Below, piece by piece: positions 46,251 through 55,731 of a stretch of DNA of 64,000 nucleotides. Position numbers and translations under genes: made by a program. The stretch is from contig OY776120.1 in assembly GCA_963675135.1 (NCBI GenBank), forward strand, positions 11,498,001-11,562,000. The letters run 5' to 3'. The first letter of the stretch is position 1. The number at the start of each line of letters is the position of its first letter. Source of the DNA: Galeopsis tetrahit (Eukaryota > Streptophyta > Magnoliopsida > Lamiales > Lamiaceae). The notes beneath the pieces were generated by a model. It was not told where the DNA came from, searched no databases, and worked only from the letters and a program-made list of their open reading frames with translations.

Positions 46251-49200
46251 CTATATACCTACAAAATCCATATCTATCAACCCTAAACTAATGCACAGTT
46301 CTCTGAATCTCACTTCAGCCAATGGTTTTGTAAAAATGTCAGCTCTTTGAATATCAGTATGAATCTTTTCCATCCTAATATTCTTCTTTTCAACATGATC
46401 CCTAATAAAATGATGCCTAATGTCAACATGTTTGCATCTAGTATGTAGAACATGATTTTGTGTGATGGCAATGGCACTATTACTGTCACAATTTATAGGT
46501 ACATTAGATTCTATAACATTGTAGTCTCTGAGTTGTTGTATTAACCAAAGAAGCTGACTACAACAACTACCTGCAGCCATATATTCTGCTTCAGTAGTAG
46601 AAGTTGCCACACTTGTTTGTTTCTTTGAAAACCATGAAATGAGCTTAGTTCCTAAGAATTGACATGAACCTGAAGTAAATTTTCTATCTATTTTGCAACC
46701 TCCAAAGTCCGAGTCTGAATAACCACTTAAAGATATATCATCATCTGCAGGATACCATAATCCTCGATTAATGGTCCCCTTTAGATATTTCAATATCCTT
46801 TTAGCAGCTTCCAGATGACTTTCCTCGGGGTTTGCTTGAAATCTTGCACATACACCAACAGAAAACGCAATATCAGGTCTGCTGGCAGTTAGATAGAGTA
46901 GAGAGCCAATTAAAGCACGATAGTGAGGTTGGTCAGAAGACTTACCTCCTTCATCAGGATCCATTCTATATGTAGGTTGCATGGGCACACCAACTGTCTT
47001 ACAGGTTTTAATACCAAATTTATCTAGCAAATTCTTAGTGTATTTTGCTTGATTTATAAAGATACCTTCTGTAGTTTGCTTTACTTGAAGACCAAGAAAA
47101 TATGTCATTTCTCCCATCATAGACATTTCAAATTTACTTTGCATGAGTGTAGAAAAGCTTTCACTCAAGGTTTTGTTGGGTGATCCAAAAATAATATCAT
47201 CCACATAAATTTGAACAAGTAATATATCATTACCTTCTTGTCTTCTAAACAAAGTTCTATCAACCTTGCCTTTAGTAAAACCATTTTCAAGTAAGAATAG
47301 AGAAAGAGTATCATACCATGCTCTTGGGGCTTGTTTCAATCCATAGAGTGCTTTCTTTAACCTGTATACTTGGTGACTATTCACTTCAAAACCAGGTGGT
47401 TGTTCCACATACACTTCTTCAGCAAGTATACCATTCAAAAATGCACTTTTCACATCCATTTGATACACAGTAAATTTCATATGTGCAGCATAAGCAAGGA
47501 AAAATCTTATAGCTTCTAGTCTAGCTACATGGGCAAAAGTTTCATCATAATCAATACCCTCAGCTTGAGAGTAGCCCTGAGCAACTAATCTAGCTTTATT
47601 TCTAACTACAAGATCATTTTCATCCCTTTTGTTCTTGAAAATCCACTTAGTGCCTACAACATTATGATTACTAGGTCTATCAACAAGTTCCCAAACTTCA
47701 TTTCTAGTGAACTGATTAAGTTCTTCCTGCATGGCTATAATCCAGTTACTATCACTTAAAGCTTCAATCACAGTTTTAGGCTCAATAGATGATAGAAAAC
47801 AACACCAGCAAAATAGAGACTTACTAGGTTCTTCCTGGGAATCAAACAATTGTTTTCTAGTTTTAACACCTTTACTAGAATCACCTAGAATCAGATCAGT
47901 AGAATGAGCAGACTTCCATGTCCTTCTATTCTTAACAGATATGCTATCATCATTTTCATCATGCAAATTATCATGCAGATCAGTATTATTTATATCAGCA
48001 GATTTGTTCATAGGAGAGCAGTCTTTCAATTCTTGTATTTCAGAAGTTTTAGATGACTCACCTTTGTCTTTTACCTTTTCTTTATCAGAATCTTGATCTA
48101 GGACTTTCAGGAAAGGATTATATGCTTGTACAGATTCATATATTCCTGTATCATCATCTTCATTGTTGATTTGAAGCTGTAGTTTGTCAATTTTCTTACT
48201 GAGCTGATGATCAGCAGAGTCCTGCACATTCTCATCAAAGACTACATGGGGTGTTTCTTCCACACATAGGGTAGAGTAATTAAACACTCTAAATGCTTTG
48301 CTTACAGAAGAGTATCCTAAGAATATTCCTTCATCAGCTTTTGCATCAAAAGCATTTAATTTACTTTTGCCATTGTTATGTATGAAACACTTACATCCAA
48401 AAATATGAAAATAAGAAACTCTTGGTTTTCTGCCTTTCCATACCTCATAAGGTGTTTTACCATGCACCTTATTAAGAGCACTTCGATTTTGGGAGTGGCA
48501 AGCTGTGTTAATAGCTTCTGCCCAAAATTTCTGAGGTGTGTTGAATTCTGCAATCATGGCTCTGCAAGCTTCTTTTAGTGTTCTGTTTCTCCTTTCTGCA
48601 ACACCATTTTGTTGAGGGGTTCTGGCTGCACTTGTCAGATGTTGTATGCCAGACTTAGAACAGTAGTCAAAGATGTAACAATTAATAAATTCAGTCCCCT
48701 TGTCACTCCTAATCTTGACAATGGGATGACCTTTTTCAACCTGCAACCTCTTCAATAGATCTGGAAGTAGTGTTTGTGTATCACTCTTTCTGTGTAGAAA
48801 GACTACCCAAGTAAACTTAGAGTAATCATCTACTACAACTAGAGTATACCTTCTTCCATTCAATGTAGGAGGGTTGATAGGACCATGAAGATCCATATGC
48901 AAGAGTTCTAAAACTCTGCTTGTTGAAAGAGTTGGAATGGACTTAAATGAAACCTTTACCTGTTTACCTTTTTGACAGGAATCACATACTTGTGATTTGG
49001 AATAGATTTCATTAGGAATGCCCTCAACAAGATGTTCTCTAGCTATCTTGTTGATTATCTTAAAATTCAGGTGGCAGAGGCGTTTATGCCAGAGCCAACT
49101 GTTTTCTTTAGGACTCTTAGTGATAAGACAAGCATTCTTAGGACAGCTATTCCAATTCACAATGTATACACTTCCTTGTCTTGTGCCAACAAGTAGAACA

Positions 49201-49532
49201 TTGTGAGTCCTTTTATCTATAATTTCACATCTTCTGGTTTTGAACTGAACTTTGTATCCCCTGTCACAGAATTGAGATACAGATAACAAATTATATTTCA
49301 AACCTTCAACATAGGAGACATCTTGGATTTCAACATCTCCATTCTTGATGAATCCAAATCCTTTTGTGATTGCTATTGAGCTATCACCAAAGATGACTTT
49401 TGGTCCTTCCTTCTCATGATAGTCAGTAAGTAAGGCCTTGGTACCAGTCATATGGTGTGAACACCCACTGTCTATGTACCAAGTCTCACCAACTGAACCA
49501 CCTTTCTTGTATAAGTCCAGTCGATCCTGCAA
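46251..49532 (-). CDS. pol: Element B Pol, 1093 aa, intact
   Basis: Open from just after a TAA seven codons before TTGCAG (49532-49527), with no ATG at the start, so it must be made as a fusion with Gag or from a processed RNA. Protease: TWYIDSGCSHHMTG. Integrase: WHKRLCHLNF...CDSCQKGK, then VVDDYSKFTWVVF, SDKGTEF, NGVAERRNRTLKEA. RT: KARLVAQGYSQAEGIDY, QMDVKSAFLNG, YVDD at about 47205. RNase H: STTEAEYMAAGSCCSQ and KHVDIRHHFIRDHVEK. No stop or gap was seen, and it keeps the RFQANPEESHLEAA segment that element C lost. It lies in the -1 frame relative to gag. Confidence 0.94.
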   Translation of the reverse strand: MQDRLDLYKKGGSVGETWYIDSGCSHHMTGTKALLTDYHEKEGPKVIFGDSSIAITKGFGFIKNGDVEIQDVSYVEGLKYNLLSVSQFCDRGYKVQFKTRRCEIIDKRTHNVLLVGTRQGSVYIVNWNSCPKNACLITKSPKENSWLWHKRLCHLNFKIINKIAREHLVEGIPNEIYSKSQVCDSCQKGKQVKVSFKSIPTLSTSRVLELLHMDLHGPINPPTLNGRRYTLVVVDDYSKFTWVVFLHRKSDTQTLLPDLLKRLQVEKGHPIVKIRSDKGTEFINCYIFDYCSKSGIQHLTSAARTPQQNGVAERRNRTLKEACRAMIAEFNTPQKFWAEAINTACHSQNRSALNKVHGKTPYEVWKGRKPRVSYFHIFGCKCFIHNNGKSKLNAFDAKADEGIFLGYSSVSKAFRVFNYSTLCVEETPHVVFDENVQDSADHQLSKKIDKLQLQINNEDDDTGIYESVQAYNPFLKVLDQDSDKEKVKDKGESSKTSEIQELKDCSPMNKSADINNTDLHDNLHDENDDSISVKNRRTWKSAHSTDLILGDSSKGVKTRKQLFDSQEEPSKSLFCWCCFLSSIEPKTVIEALSDSNWIIAMQEELNQFTRNEVWELVDRPSNHNVVGTKWIFKNKRDENDLVVRNKARLVAQGYSQAEGIDYDETFAHVARLEAIRFFLAYAAHMKFTVYQMDVKSAFLNGILAEEVYVEQPPGFEVNSHQVYRLKKALYGLKQAPRAWYDTLSLFLLENGFTKGKVDRTLFRRQEGNDILLVQIYVDDIIFGSPNKTLSESFSTLMQSKFEMSMMGEMTYFLGLQVKQTTEGIFINQAKYTKNLLDKFGIKTCKTVGVPMQPTYRMDPDEGGKSSDQPHYRALIGSLLYLTASRPDIAFSVGVCARFQANPEESHLEAAKRILKYLKGTINRGLWYPADDDISLSGYSDSDFGGCKIDRKFTSGSCQFLGTKLISWFSKKQTSVATSTTEAEYMAAGSCCSQLLWLIQQLRDYNVIESNVPINCDSNSAIAITQNHVLHTRCKHVDIRHHFIRDHVEKKNIRMEKIHTDIQRADIFTKPLAEVRFRELCISLGLIDMDFVGI

Positions 49533-49564
49533 GGTAGTGATCTTAATAACTTAGGTACCCTAGT

Positions 49565-52120
49565 TTATTGGGGTCCTTGGGGGTTAGTAGTGAGAGGTAC
49601 CCAAATGAACATTGAGGATTTGAATAAATGGGACCTCTTCAGTTTCCTTCCAAATTTATCACAGAACAGTACTTTATTAACCAATTCAGAATTATCAGCA
49701 GACTTAGGATCTATTTTTCTGAGATAGCCTTTCCTTGGTTCTATCCCTTTTTCAGTAAGATCAGTATGTCTGTAATAGTTTGAATATGGTCTGAAAGCAT
49801 GTGGACCATACGGCTTATAGATGCGTTTTGGTCTTTCCTCACCAATGGTATCATAGGATAAAGGAGGAGGGTAAAGAACAGGTTTGTTATGATAATGAGG
49901 CACAAATCTCCTAGGTTTAGTTGAATACAGCTGAGACTGCCTTATGAAAGGAGGTCTAGGCTGTTCCCAACTTGCCTGTGCTTGTCTTGACCTACTGTTC
50001 TGAGTTTGTCTCTTCTGATTCCAGGACTGATCTGATCTGGTCAGATGAGTATAACTCTTCTGGTATGGTCTTGACTGTACTGGTCTTAATACATTCTTCA
50101 TTTTACCATTCTTGGTAGTAGGAGGGATGTATTTAGGCTGTACTTTGAGTTTTGGATCATCATCATAAGTCATAGGTTCTTTTCCTTTATCTAGTTGCAA
50201 AGAGCTTGAACTAGCTCCATTAGTGTTCTTAAATTCTGAAGTAGAGGAAGTAGGCAGATCAGTACCTATTCCACTTTTATCATTTGGAGCTCTATATCTG
50301 TCTGAGATAGTTTGATTAATTCTAGTAGAATTAATCATCCCAGATAGCTTTCGATCTAGGCTCACTACTTCAGATTCTAAGAATCTATTGCGCTCTTCAA
50401 GTTTTTCACACTTAATCTTTAAATCATTGAATTCATTAGTCTCTTTGGCTTGAGTTTTAAGCATACCCTGATATAGTTTGTCAATGGATGCATACTTTTC
50501 TTGGAGTTGAGACAACTCTTCTGATAGCCTTGCATTTATGACAGCTATATTAGGATCTACTTTTGACTGAGCTTCTTTCAGATTAATGATTTCTTGCTTT
50601 AAAGTTATATTCTCATCACTAATTTCAATGAATGCTTTGTTAGCTTGTAGAAGGTCTTCTTCAGTCACTCCTTGGGAATGATGAAGACTACTTCCTACAC
50701 TGCTAACAGCAGCATCACTTTCATCAGTGTCAGAATTGTTACAAGATTGAAAAGAGTTAGCAGATGATACCTCATCATTTATTTTGGCCATCATTACCAG
50801 TCCATCATCTGCTATGAAGGCTTCATCTTCATTGCTAGAGGGGTAGTCAGAGGAAGACGATGGTAACTCTTCTGATTCCGAATCAGAGTCATTGTAAGCC
50901 ATCATTGCCTTCTTACCCTTGGCATATTTTCGATCTCTTCTGGCTTTCCTTTCTTCTCGATCTTCAGAACTCAGATCAGGACATTCATAAGCATAATGAC
51001 CTGGCTTATCACAATTATAGCAAACAGGATTGTTAGAAGTTCTTTTAGAAGGAGAATGTTTTCGGTTCCTGTCATGCTTATCAATTGAGTTCCTGTCTTT
51101 CTTATCAGAATACTTTCTATCCCACTTATCAGATGAGTTTCTATCTCTCCTGTTCTCATTAGAGATCTCATCCCTTCTTTCAGAAGAGTTTTGATCCCTT
51201 CTGTTCACAGAAGAGTCCCTGTTACTAGAACCCTTAGTTTCCTTATAGAATCTCTTGTACCTACCATACCTCTTATTCAGTTTATCAAATCTTTTGATCA
51301 TAAGGCTCATCTGATCTTTCAGACTAAGATCAGAACTATCTAGTTCATCTTTTATGCTTGAGGCCTTAGACTTAGATGATCTAGACCCCTTAGAGGTAGA
51401 GGCTTTAAAAGCTATGTCCTTAGAGGCATCCTTATCCTTATGAATCACAGTAATAGGATCTTCTTCATCTAACTCAAACTCATGTGCCTTAAGTGTTTGG
51501 AACATAGTTTCTGCTGGCCAAGAATCAATGTCTTGTGTGGTTTTAATGATCATCTTGACCATTTTCCACCTTTCATCCAAGGCTTTCAAGATTCTCAGGT
51601 TAACTTCTCTGTCAGTATAAGTCTTTCCTAATACATCAAGATCATTCATAATTTTGGTAAATCGAGTATCCAACTCATCAATTGATTCTCCTGGCTTCAT
51701 CTTAAATGATTCAAACCTTTGGACAACAGTGGATAACTTGCTTTCTTTGATCAGTGTAGTACCTTCACAAAGACTAGCCAACTTGTCCCACATTTGTTTT
51801 GCAGTCTTACATTTTAGTACTTTACCAAGATACTCATTTGGTAAGGTGTGTAAAATGTAGTTCTTGGCAAGACTGTCCAAATTGTTTTGTTTCATTTCTT
51901 CCGAAGTCAGTTCTGACCTTGGTTTAGGGACCAGTGCTCCAACTGGTTTAGATGGATCCAGAACAACAGTGTTTTCCACCATGATGACAATTGGTCCTTC
52001 AGTCACCACAGACACCATTAAATCATGGGTTGAGCTAAAGATGGCCTCCATCCTAAGCTTCCAGTAGTCATAATCTGCAATCTTGAACTTAGGCAGTTTG
52101 TTCACATTAGTGTCATCCAT
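49565..52120 (-). CDS. gag: Element B Gag, 851 aa, intact
   Basis: ATG at 52120 (MDDTNVNKLPKFK), about 150 bp after the primer site. The copia Gag core covers about residues 10-240 (YDYWKLRMEAIF, ESIDELDTRFTKIMNDL). An Arg/Asp/Ser repeat region (NRRDRNSSDK-type) precedes the CCHC knuckle (CYNCDKPGHYAYEC, about 365-378). An acidic segment and a coiled coil (about 480-620) follow, then a basic tail. It ends NPQGPQ-TAA. The motif RVPK that ends Gag in element C lies just after this stop in the same frame, so the stop may be a mutation. Confidence 0.93.
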   Translation of the reverse strand: MDDTNVNKLPKFKIADYDYWKLRMEAIFSSTHDLMVSVVTEGPIVIMVENTVVLDPSKPVGALVPKPRSELTSEEMKQNNLDSLAKNYILHTLPNEYLGKVLKCKTAKQMWDKLASLCEGTTLIKESKLSTVVQRFESFKMKPGESIDELDTRFTKIMNDLDVLGKTYTDREVNLRILKALDERWKMVKMIIKTTQDIDSWPAETMFQTLKAHEFELDEEDPITVIHKDKDASKDIAFKASTSKGSRSSKSKASSIKDELDSSDLSLKDQMSLMIKRFDKLNKRYGRYKRFYKETKGSSNRDSSVNRRDQNSSERRDEISNENRRDRNSSDKWDRKYSDKKDRNSIDKHDRNRKHSPSKRTSNNPVCYNCDKPGHYAYECPDLSSEDREERKARRDRKYAKGKKAMMAYNDSDSESEELPSSSSDYPSSNEDEAFIADDGLVMMAKINDEVSSANSFQSCNNSDTDESDAAVSSVGSSLHHSQGVTEEDLLQANKAFIEISDENITLKQEIINLKEAQSKVDPNIAVINARLSEELSQLQEKYASIDKLYQGMLKTQAKETNEFNDLKIKCEKLEERNRFLESEVVSLDRKLSGMINSTRINQTISDRYRAPNDKSGIGTDLPTSSTSEFKNTNGASSSSLQLDKGKEPMTYDDDPKLKVQPKYIPPTTKNGKMKNVLRPVQSRPYQKSYTHLTRSDQSWNQKRQTQNSRSRQAQASWEQPRPPFIRQSQLYSTKPRRFVPHYHNKPVLYPPPLSYDTIGEERPKRIYKPYGPHAFRPYSNYYRHTDLTEKGIEPRKGYLRKIDPKSADNSELVNKVLFCDKFGRKLKRSHLFKSSMFIWVPLTTNPQGPQ

Positions 52121-52267
52121 GTTTGATTGGACAAATATGATCAGTAGTATAGCAGATAGATTTCAAGTATTCAGATAGTGACAGATATCAAGAAAGAGTA
52201 GCAAGATCAGTAAGTTTTCCCTCAAGATCTGCAAGGTTATCAAGAAACAGCAGTCCAAAGAACTACT

Positions 52268-52279
52268 GCTCTGATACCA
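52268..52279 (-). other. Element B primer-binding site (tRNA-iMet)
   Basis: Minus strand TGGTATCAGAGC, two bases inside the 5' LTR. Confidence 0.93.
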
Positions 52280-52319
52280 CTTGTTGGTCCCAAAGTTGAG
52301 TTAAGATTGAGTAAGCTAA

Positions 52320-52352
52320 GAAAGTCTAGAGGGGAGGGGTGAATAGACTTTC
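52320..52352 (-). other. LTR-terminal hairpin with C-rich loop, element B
   Basis: A perfect 9-bp stem, GAAAGTCTA and TAGACTTTC, encloses a 15-nt loop that on the transcribed strand reads TTCACCCCTCCCCTC. It lies about 40-70 bp from the LTR end, matching the site of the poly-C hairpin in element C. Confidence 0.8.
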
Positions 52353-53512
52353 AAAAATCTTTCAAAATATCAGAATATGCAATGCGGAATTTAGTCTTCT
52401 TATGTACTGTACTGTGCTTACTCAGCTCAGATCAGTACTTTTCAAAACAATATGGGCCTTACTAGTTTATACTCAACTTTTCTATAGATCTTTATCTTTG
52501 TAAATTCTTAATGTTCTTAGTTAAACAATTCAAACAAATATCAAACAGAAAATGTAAAGAACACAGAATTTTATAGTGGTTCGACAAATGTCTACATCCA
52601 CTCTCACAACTCCAGTTGTGAAGTTTTATTAACTCTTCCTTCTTGAGTTTCTTGTGGCTTAAAGTCCCAAGATTAAGACTGTGATCTTATCGATTATACC
52701 TACAGGTATATCTTCGATCTACTAGTAATTCTACAAGTAACTAGCACACTTGTTTTACAACATACAAACTTAAACTTGAAAAGTAAAACTTCTCTTTGAA
52801 TAGCCTTTGATTCTTCTCTTCAATTCAGTGGCTCTTCTCTTCTTTAATCTCCTTCAACTCTGTGAGTTCTTCTTGTGCTTTGTAGACTTAGATTGCTTGT
52901 AAACGCTTTATGATCAGTAGTCTAAGCAGTAGGAGATCACACAGTATTTATAGAACTTAGTATGACAGTTAGCAGTTTGTGAACTAACTCTCAACTAACT
53001 CTAAAACTGTTTTTGTTGTAACTTCTTCTTGTAACCGACTTTGTAACTTCCTTCTTATTTCAAGTCAGCATATCTTCAATATATCTTCAGTTACACTTTA
53101 CATAAGTTTTCCAAACTTATTCTTCAATTTCACCAAATCAGCACAGTAACTTACTGTTCTGATTTTTACTCTTCGGATTTTTACTCTTCTGAGCCAGTCA
53201 GCACAGTAACTCAAAACTGTTCAAAACTTCTCCAGATTTCTTCTAAGCTCTTCTTCAACTCTTCTTTGAAGTCTTCTTATTCTGAAGTAGTCTTCTGAGT
53301 CTTCATTAGTCTTCTGATCTTCTTCTAATCTAGTTCTAATCTACTGTTCTGAACTTTTACAATGCTGAATACAAATAGAATACAACTTTACATATATAAA
53401 ACCTATCTATACATCAACTGAACTATATACAGAAGAGTACATCTAAGTCCTATACTATAAGCTGTCTATACAATACAAAACATCAGCTTAGTTCCTAACA
53501 GTTCATATATCA

Positions 53513-53692
53513 GATCAGTAAATACAATAAGATCAGTAATTCATGTAAGATCAATAACTTTCATATAAGATCAGTAAATATATAAGATCAGTAACTCAGA
53601 TTCAAATATCTCATATAAGATCACTAAAATTATTCTCAGTTTCCATACTCAGATCAGTAATCTTATTCCAAATAACTCAGTTAAGATCAGTA
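53513..53692 (-). promoter_or_regulatory. GATCAGTA repeats in the U3 of element B
   Basis: Six exact GATCAGTA copies (53513, 53531, 53569, 53586, 53652, 53685) and two variants (GATCAATA, GATCACTA) in 180 bp, all in one orientation. They are repeated in the left LTR at 41363-41542. They lie far above the TATA box in transcription sense, an enhancer-like position; function is inferred. Confidence 0.65.
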
Positions 53693-53836
53693 ATCTCAAT
53701 TTAAGTTTCTCATCAAATGACTTAGTTAAGATGACTTAGAACCACATATATTACTAACTTTAAGTTGCTTTTGGCCATCAAAACATACTTTCATCAACTA
53801 GAACATTGTTTCAAGGATTCATATCCCAACACTCGT

Positions 53837-54198
53837 GAACTCACAACTCAAGACGAATGCTCGTAAGCGTCAAACTTTTACAAATACAAGCTATGGGGTA
53901 TTTATAGGTATCAAGGTTGATTGCAGCGTGTGTTGATTGTGTGATCCTTGTCAGTCTGGAGTTTGTTATAACCGGCTAACAAACTCACGTGTTTAGCATT
54001 GCCCAATCTGAATTGAAAACTTTGCCCTTCACTTGTTCTCGTAAACAGATGACACAATCAGAAGACTACCAGAAGATCTCCCTCTTCTGTTTAACTCTTC
54101 TGATATCCCACACTTAGTCAAAAGACTAACTCTGCAAACAAAACCCTACTCAGCTGATAAGAACTCATTTGTTTAGAGATTATGAGATAAACCTCACA
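53837..54198 (-). repeat. Element A 5' LTR, second part
   Basis: Continues 39884-40131 after element B. Relative to the other LTR it lacks 175 bp between two GAACTC motifs. Ends ATAAACCTCACA. Confidence 0.9.
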
Positions 54199-54203
54199 CT
54201 TTG
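54199..54203. repeat. Target-site duplication of element A, right copy
   Basis: CTTTG, matching 840-844. Confidence 0.9.
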
Positions 54204-54483
54204 TTTAATTATGTTATTGGTGTATTGTTGTTGAACTTCATTCTAGTCTATTTTAATTTATGTTACTCTATACATTTCATAAAGTTTGTCGTATTTCTCA
54301 TTTTATATAGAATTAAAGAACATATTTTTTTGACACACTTACCCCTCATTAATTTTTCTCTTTTTCATTTTCTTTTTCCACCTTCCTTTTCCACTCTTCC
54401 TTGGACCTTTATATCATTAATATATTTCCAAAAAATAGATATTAATAGGGGCAGTTCGGGAATATCATTGATAAAATAGAAAA

Positions 54484-55289
54484 CCTTCTCCAACCATGAA
54501 ACTCTATATCTTACTCTATTTATTATTTTATTTATTTTTAATATATTACAATCATTAAATAATATATCTATCTTCATATTTAAATTAATTTATACAATTA
54601 AATATTTAATTAGTAAATTAAATTATAAATTAAGTATTAGTTTTATCAAAATCATAAAATGTAAATAAATTTATAATTTTTAAATATTATTTTATTTAAA
54701 TATAAAATTACGAAACACATAATGACTTAAAACGATACATGTGAGTATAATCTCCATCTAGATCCAACATTCCGCTGTACTAGTGTATCGTTTTTTTATT
54801 ATTTGTATTTGCATTTCTTTTCACTTTGTGTTCACTTATTTTAATATGTCGGTGTTATATGTAGCTAGGTAATGCAAATATGCCTGTTTTAATATGTAAT
54901 GTATTTCATATTTAATATATAATGTATTCTAAAAATATATATATACTATATAATGTATGTTTTATTGTATTTTACGTTATCTTTTTGTTTGTAATTATAA
55001 TACAAAAAAAAAAAACTACACCACTAAAATCATATTATAAATTAGTATAACAATAGCATTGTAATTATATTTAACAAAAAAAAACTCTAATTAATAATAT
55101 AAAATTATAATTAGAAATTATAAATATTAATAAAATAATAGATATAAAATATAGAGTTTTGAATAGTAAACTTCAAAGTTTACAATTCAAAACTCTATTT
55201 CAAATCATCAAAATAGAGTACGGTTGGAGGAAGACAAAACTCTATTTTTAAAGTTTAACTCCATTCTCCACTACCGTTGGAGATGCTCT
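54484..55289. mobile_element. Possible MITE with CTCCAAC-type ends
   Basis: The left side has CCTTCTCCAACCATG and the right side the inverted CCGTTGGAGATGCTCTTA, ends common in plant MITEs. Interior inversions of AAACTCTATTT also occur. Limits are uncertain. Confidence 0.35.
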
Positions 55290-55290
55290 T

Positions 55291-55640
55291 AGGGTATGAT
55301 TGGTATGATAAAATACCCCATGAATGGAATCACCATTCATTGGTCTATTTCAAAATTTGTGATTGGTATAATTTTTATGAAATTGAATCATCATTCCATA
55401 AGGAATGGTGATTCCCAAAAGTAAAAAATTGTGATTATTTCCCACTCTCCTGGCATGATTGGTATGCGGGAATCAATTAGGAATGGAATGATCATTCCTT
55501 ACTTAATTTCAAATACTATGATTGGTATGTTATTATATGAGGAATGATCATTCCAAATGTAATGGTAATTCCCAAAATTAAAGGAATTATTATTCCTTCC
55601 ATATCCCATGGTTTTATGTATTCCATGCAATTAAGAATGA
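55291..55640. repeat. MITE-like dimer with TGATTGGTAT and GGAATGATCATTCC motifs
   Basis: TGATTGGTAT occurs at 55297, 55360, 55456 and 55519, so positions 1 and 3 and positions 2 and 4 are each 159 bp apart. This indicates a tandem dimer of a 159-bp unit. GGAATGATCATTCC-type palindromes recur between them. Confidence 0.6.
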
Positions 55641-55731
55641 ACTTTTATTATTATTATTATACAAAATGTCATTATTATTTTTTACAATAATAATATTAAT
55701 ATTTAAAAAAATATTAAGAATTAATATTATG

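Larger units (their letters stand above)
40132..53831 (-). mobile_element. Element B: complete young Sirevirus-type Ty1/copia, 13.7 kb
   Basis: It has two LTRs of exactly 1550 bp that differ at two positions, CTCGT duplications, an iMet primer site, intact gag and pol ORFs, and a third ORF with two in-frame stops, all on the minus strand. It is the same lineage as element C but a different family: LTR sequences are unrelated, while gag and pol proteins align through most of their length. The near-identity of the LTRs makes it the youngest datable insertion in the window. Confidence 0.95.
52282..53831 (-). repeat. Element B 5' LTR (right), 1550 bp
   Basis: Same length as the left LTR, two substitutions. 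TATA box (TATTTATA on plus, 52945-52952). The terminal hairpin is at 52320-52352 and GATCAGTA repeats lie in the U3 at 53513-53692. Confidence 0.95.
845..54198 (-). mobile_element. Element A: old Ty1/copia (Tork/Tnt1-like), split by four insertions
   Basis: Bounded by LTRs reading TGT...ACA and by matching CTTTG duplications 53 kb apart. All coding remnants read on the minus strand in the order gag (39827-38960), protease and integrase (38950-37979, then 22497-22311), integrase/RT spacer and RT start (20522-19841), RT end and RNase H (2969 to about 1740). Removing the CACTA element, the solo LTR, element C and element B with their duplications leaves about 5.5 kb, normal for copia. The gag start (MENSTKYNIEEF), the protease motif LDSGCSFHM and the RT/RNase H sequences suit the Tork/Tnt1 group. 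At least five in-frame stops show it is dead. Confidence 0.92.
54204..55731. other. AT-rich flank right of the nest
   Basis: No ORF of substance. The middle is very AT-rich (54530-55200). Two MITE-like segments are listed separately. TTATG at 55727-55731 would be the left target duplication of element D, but its partner lies outside the window. Confidence 0.75.
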
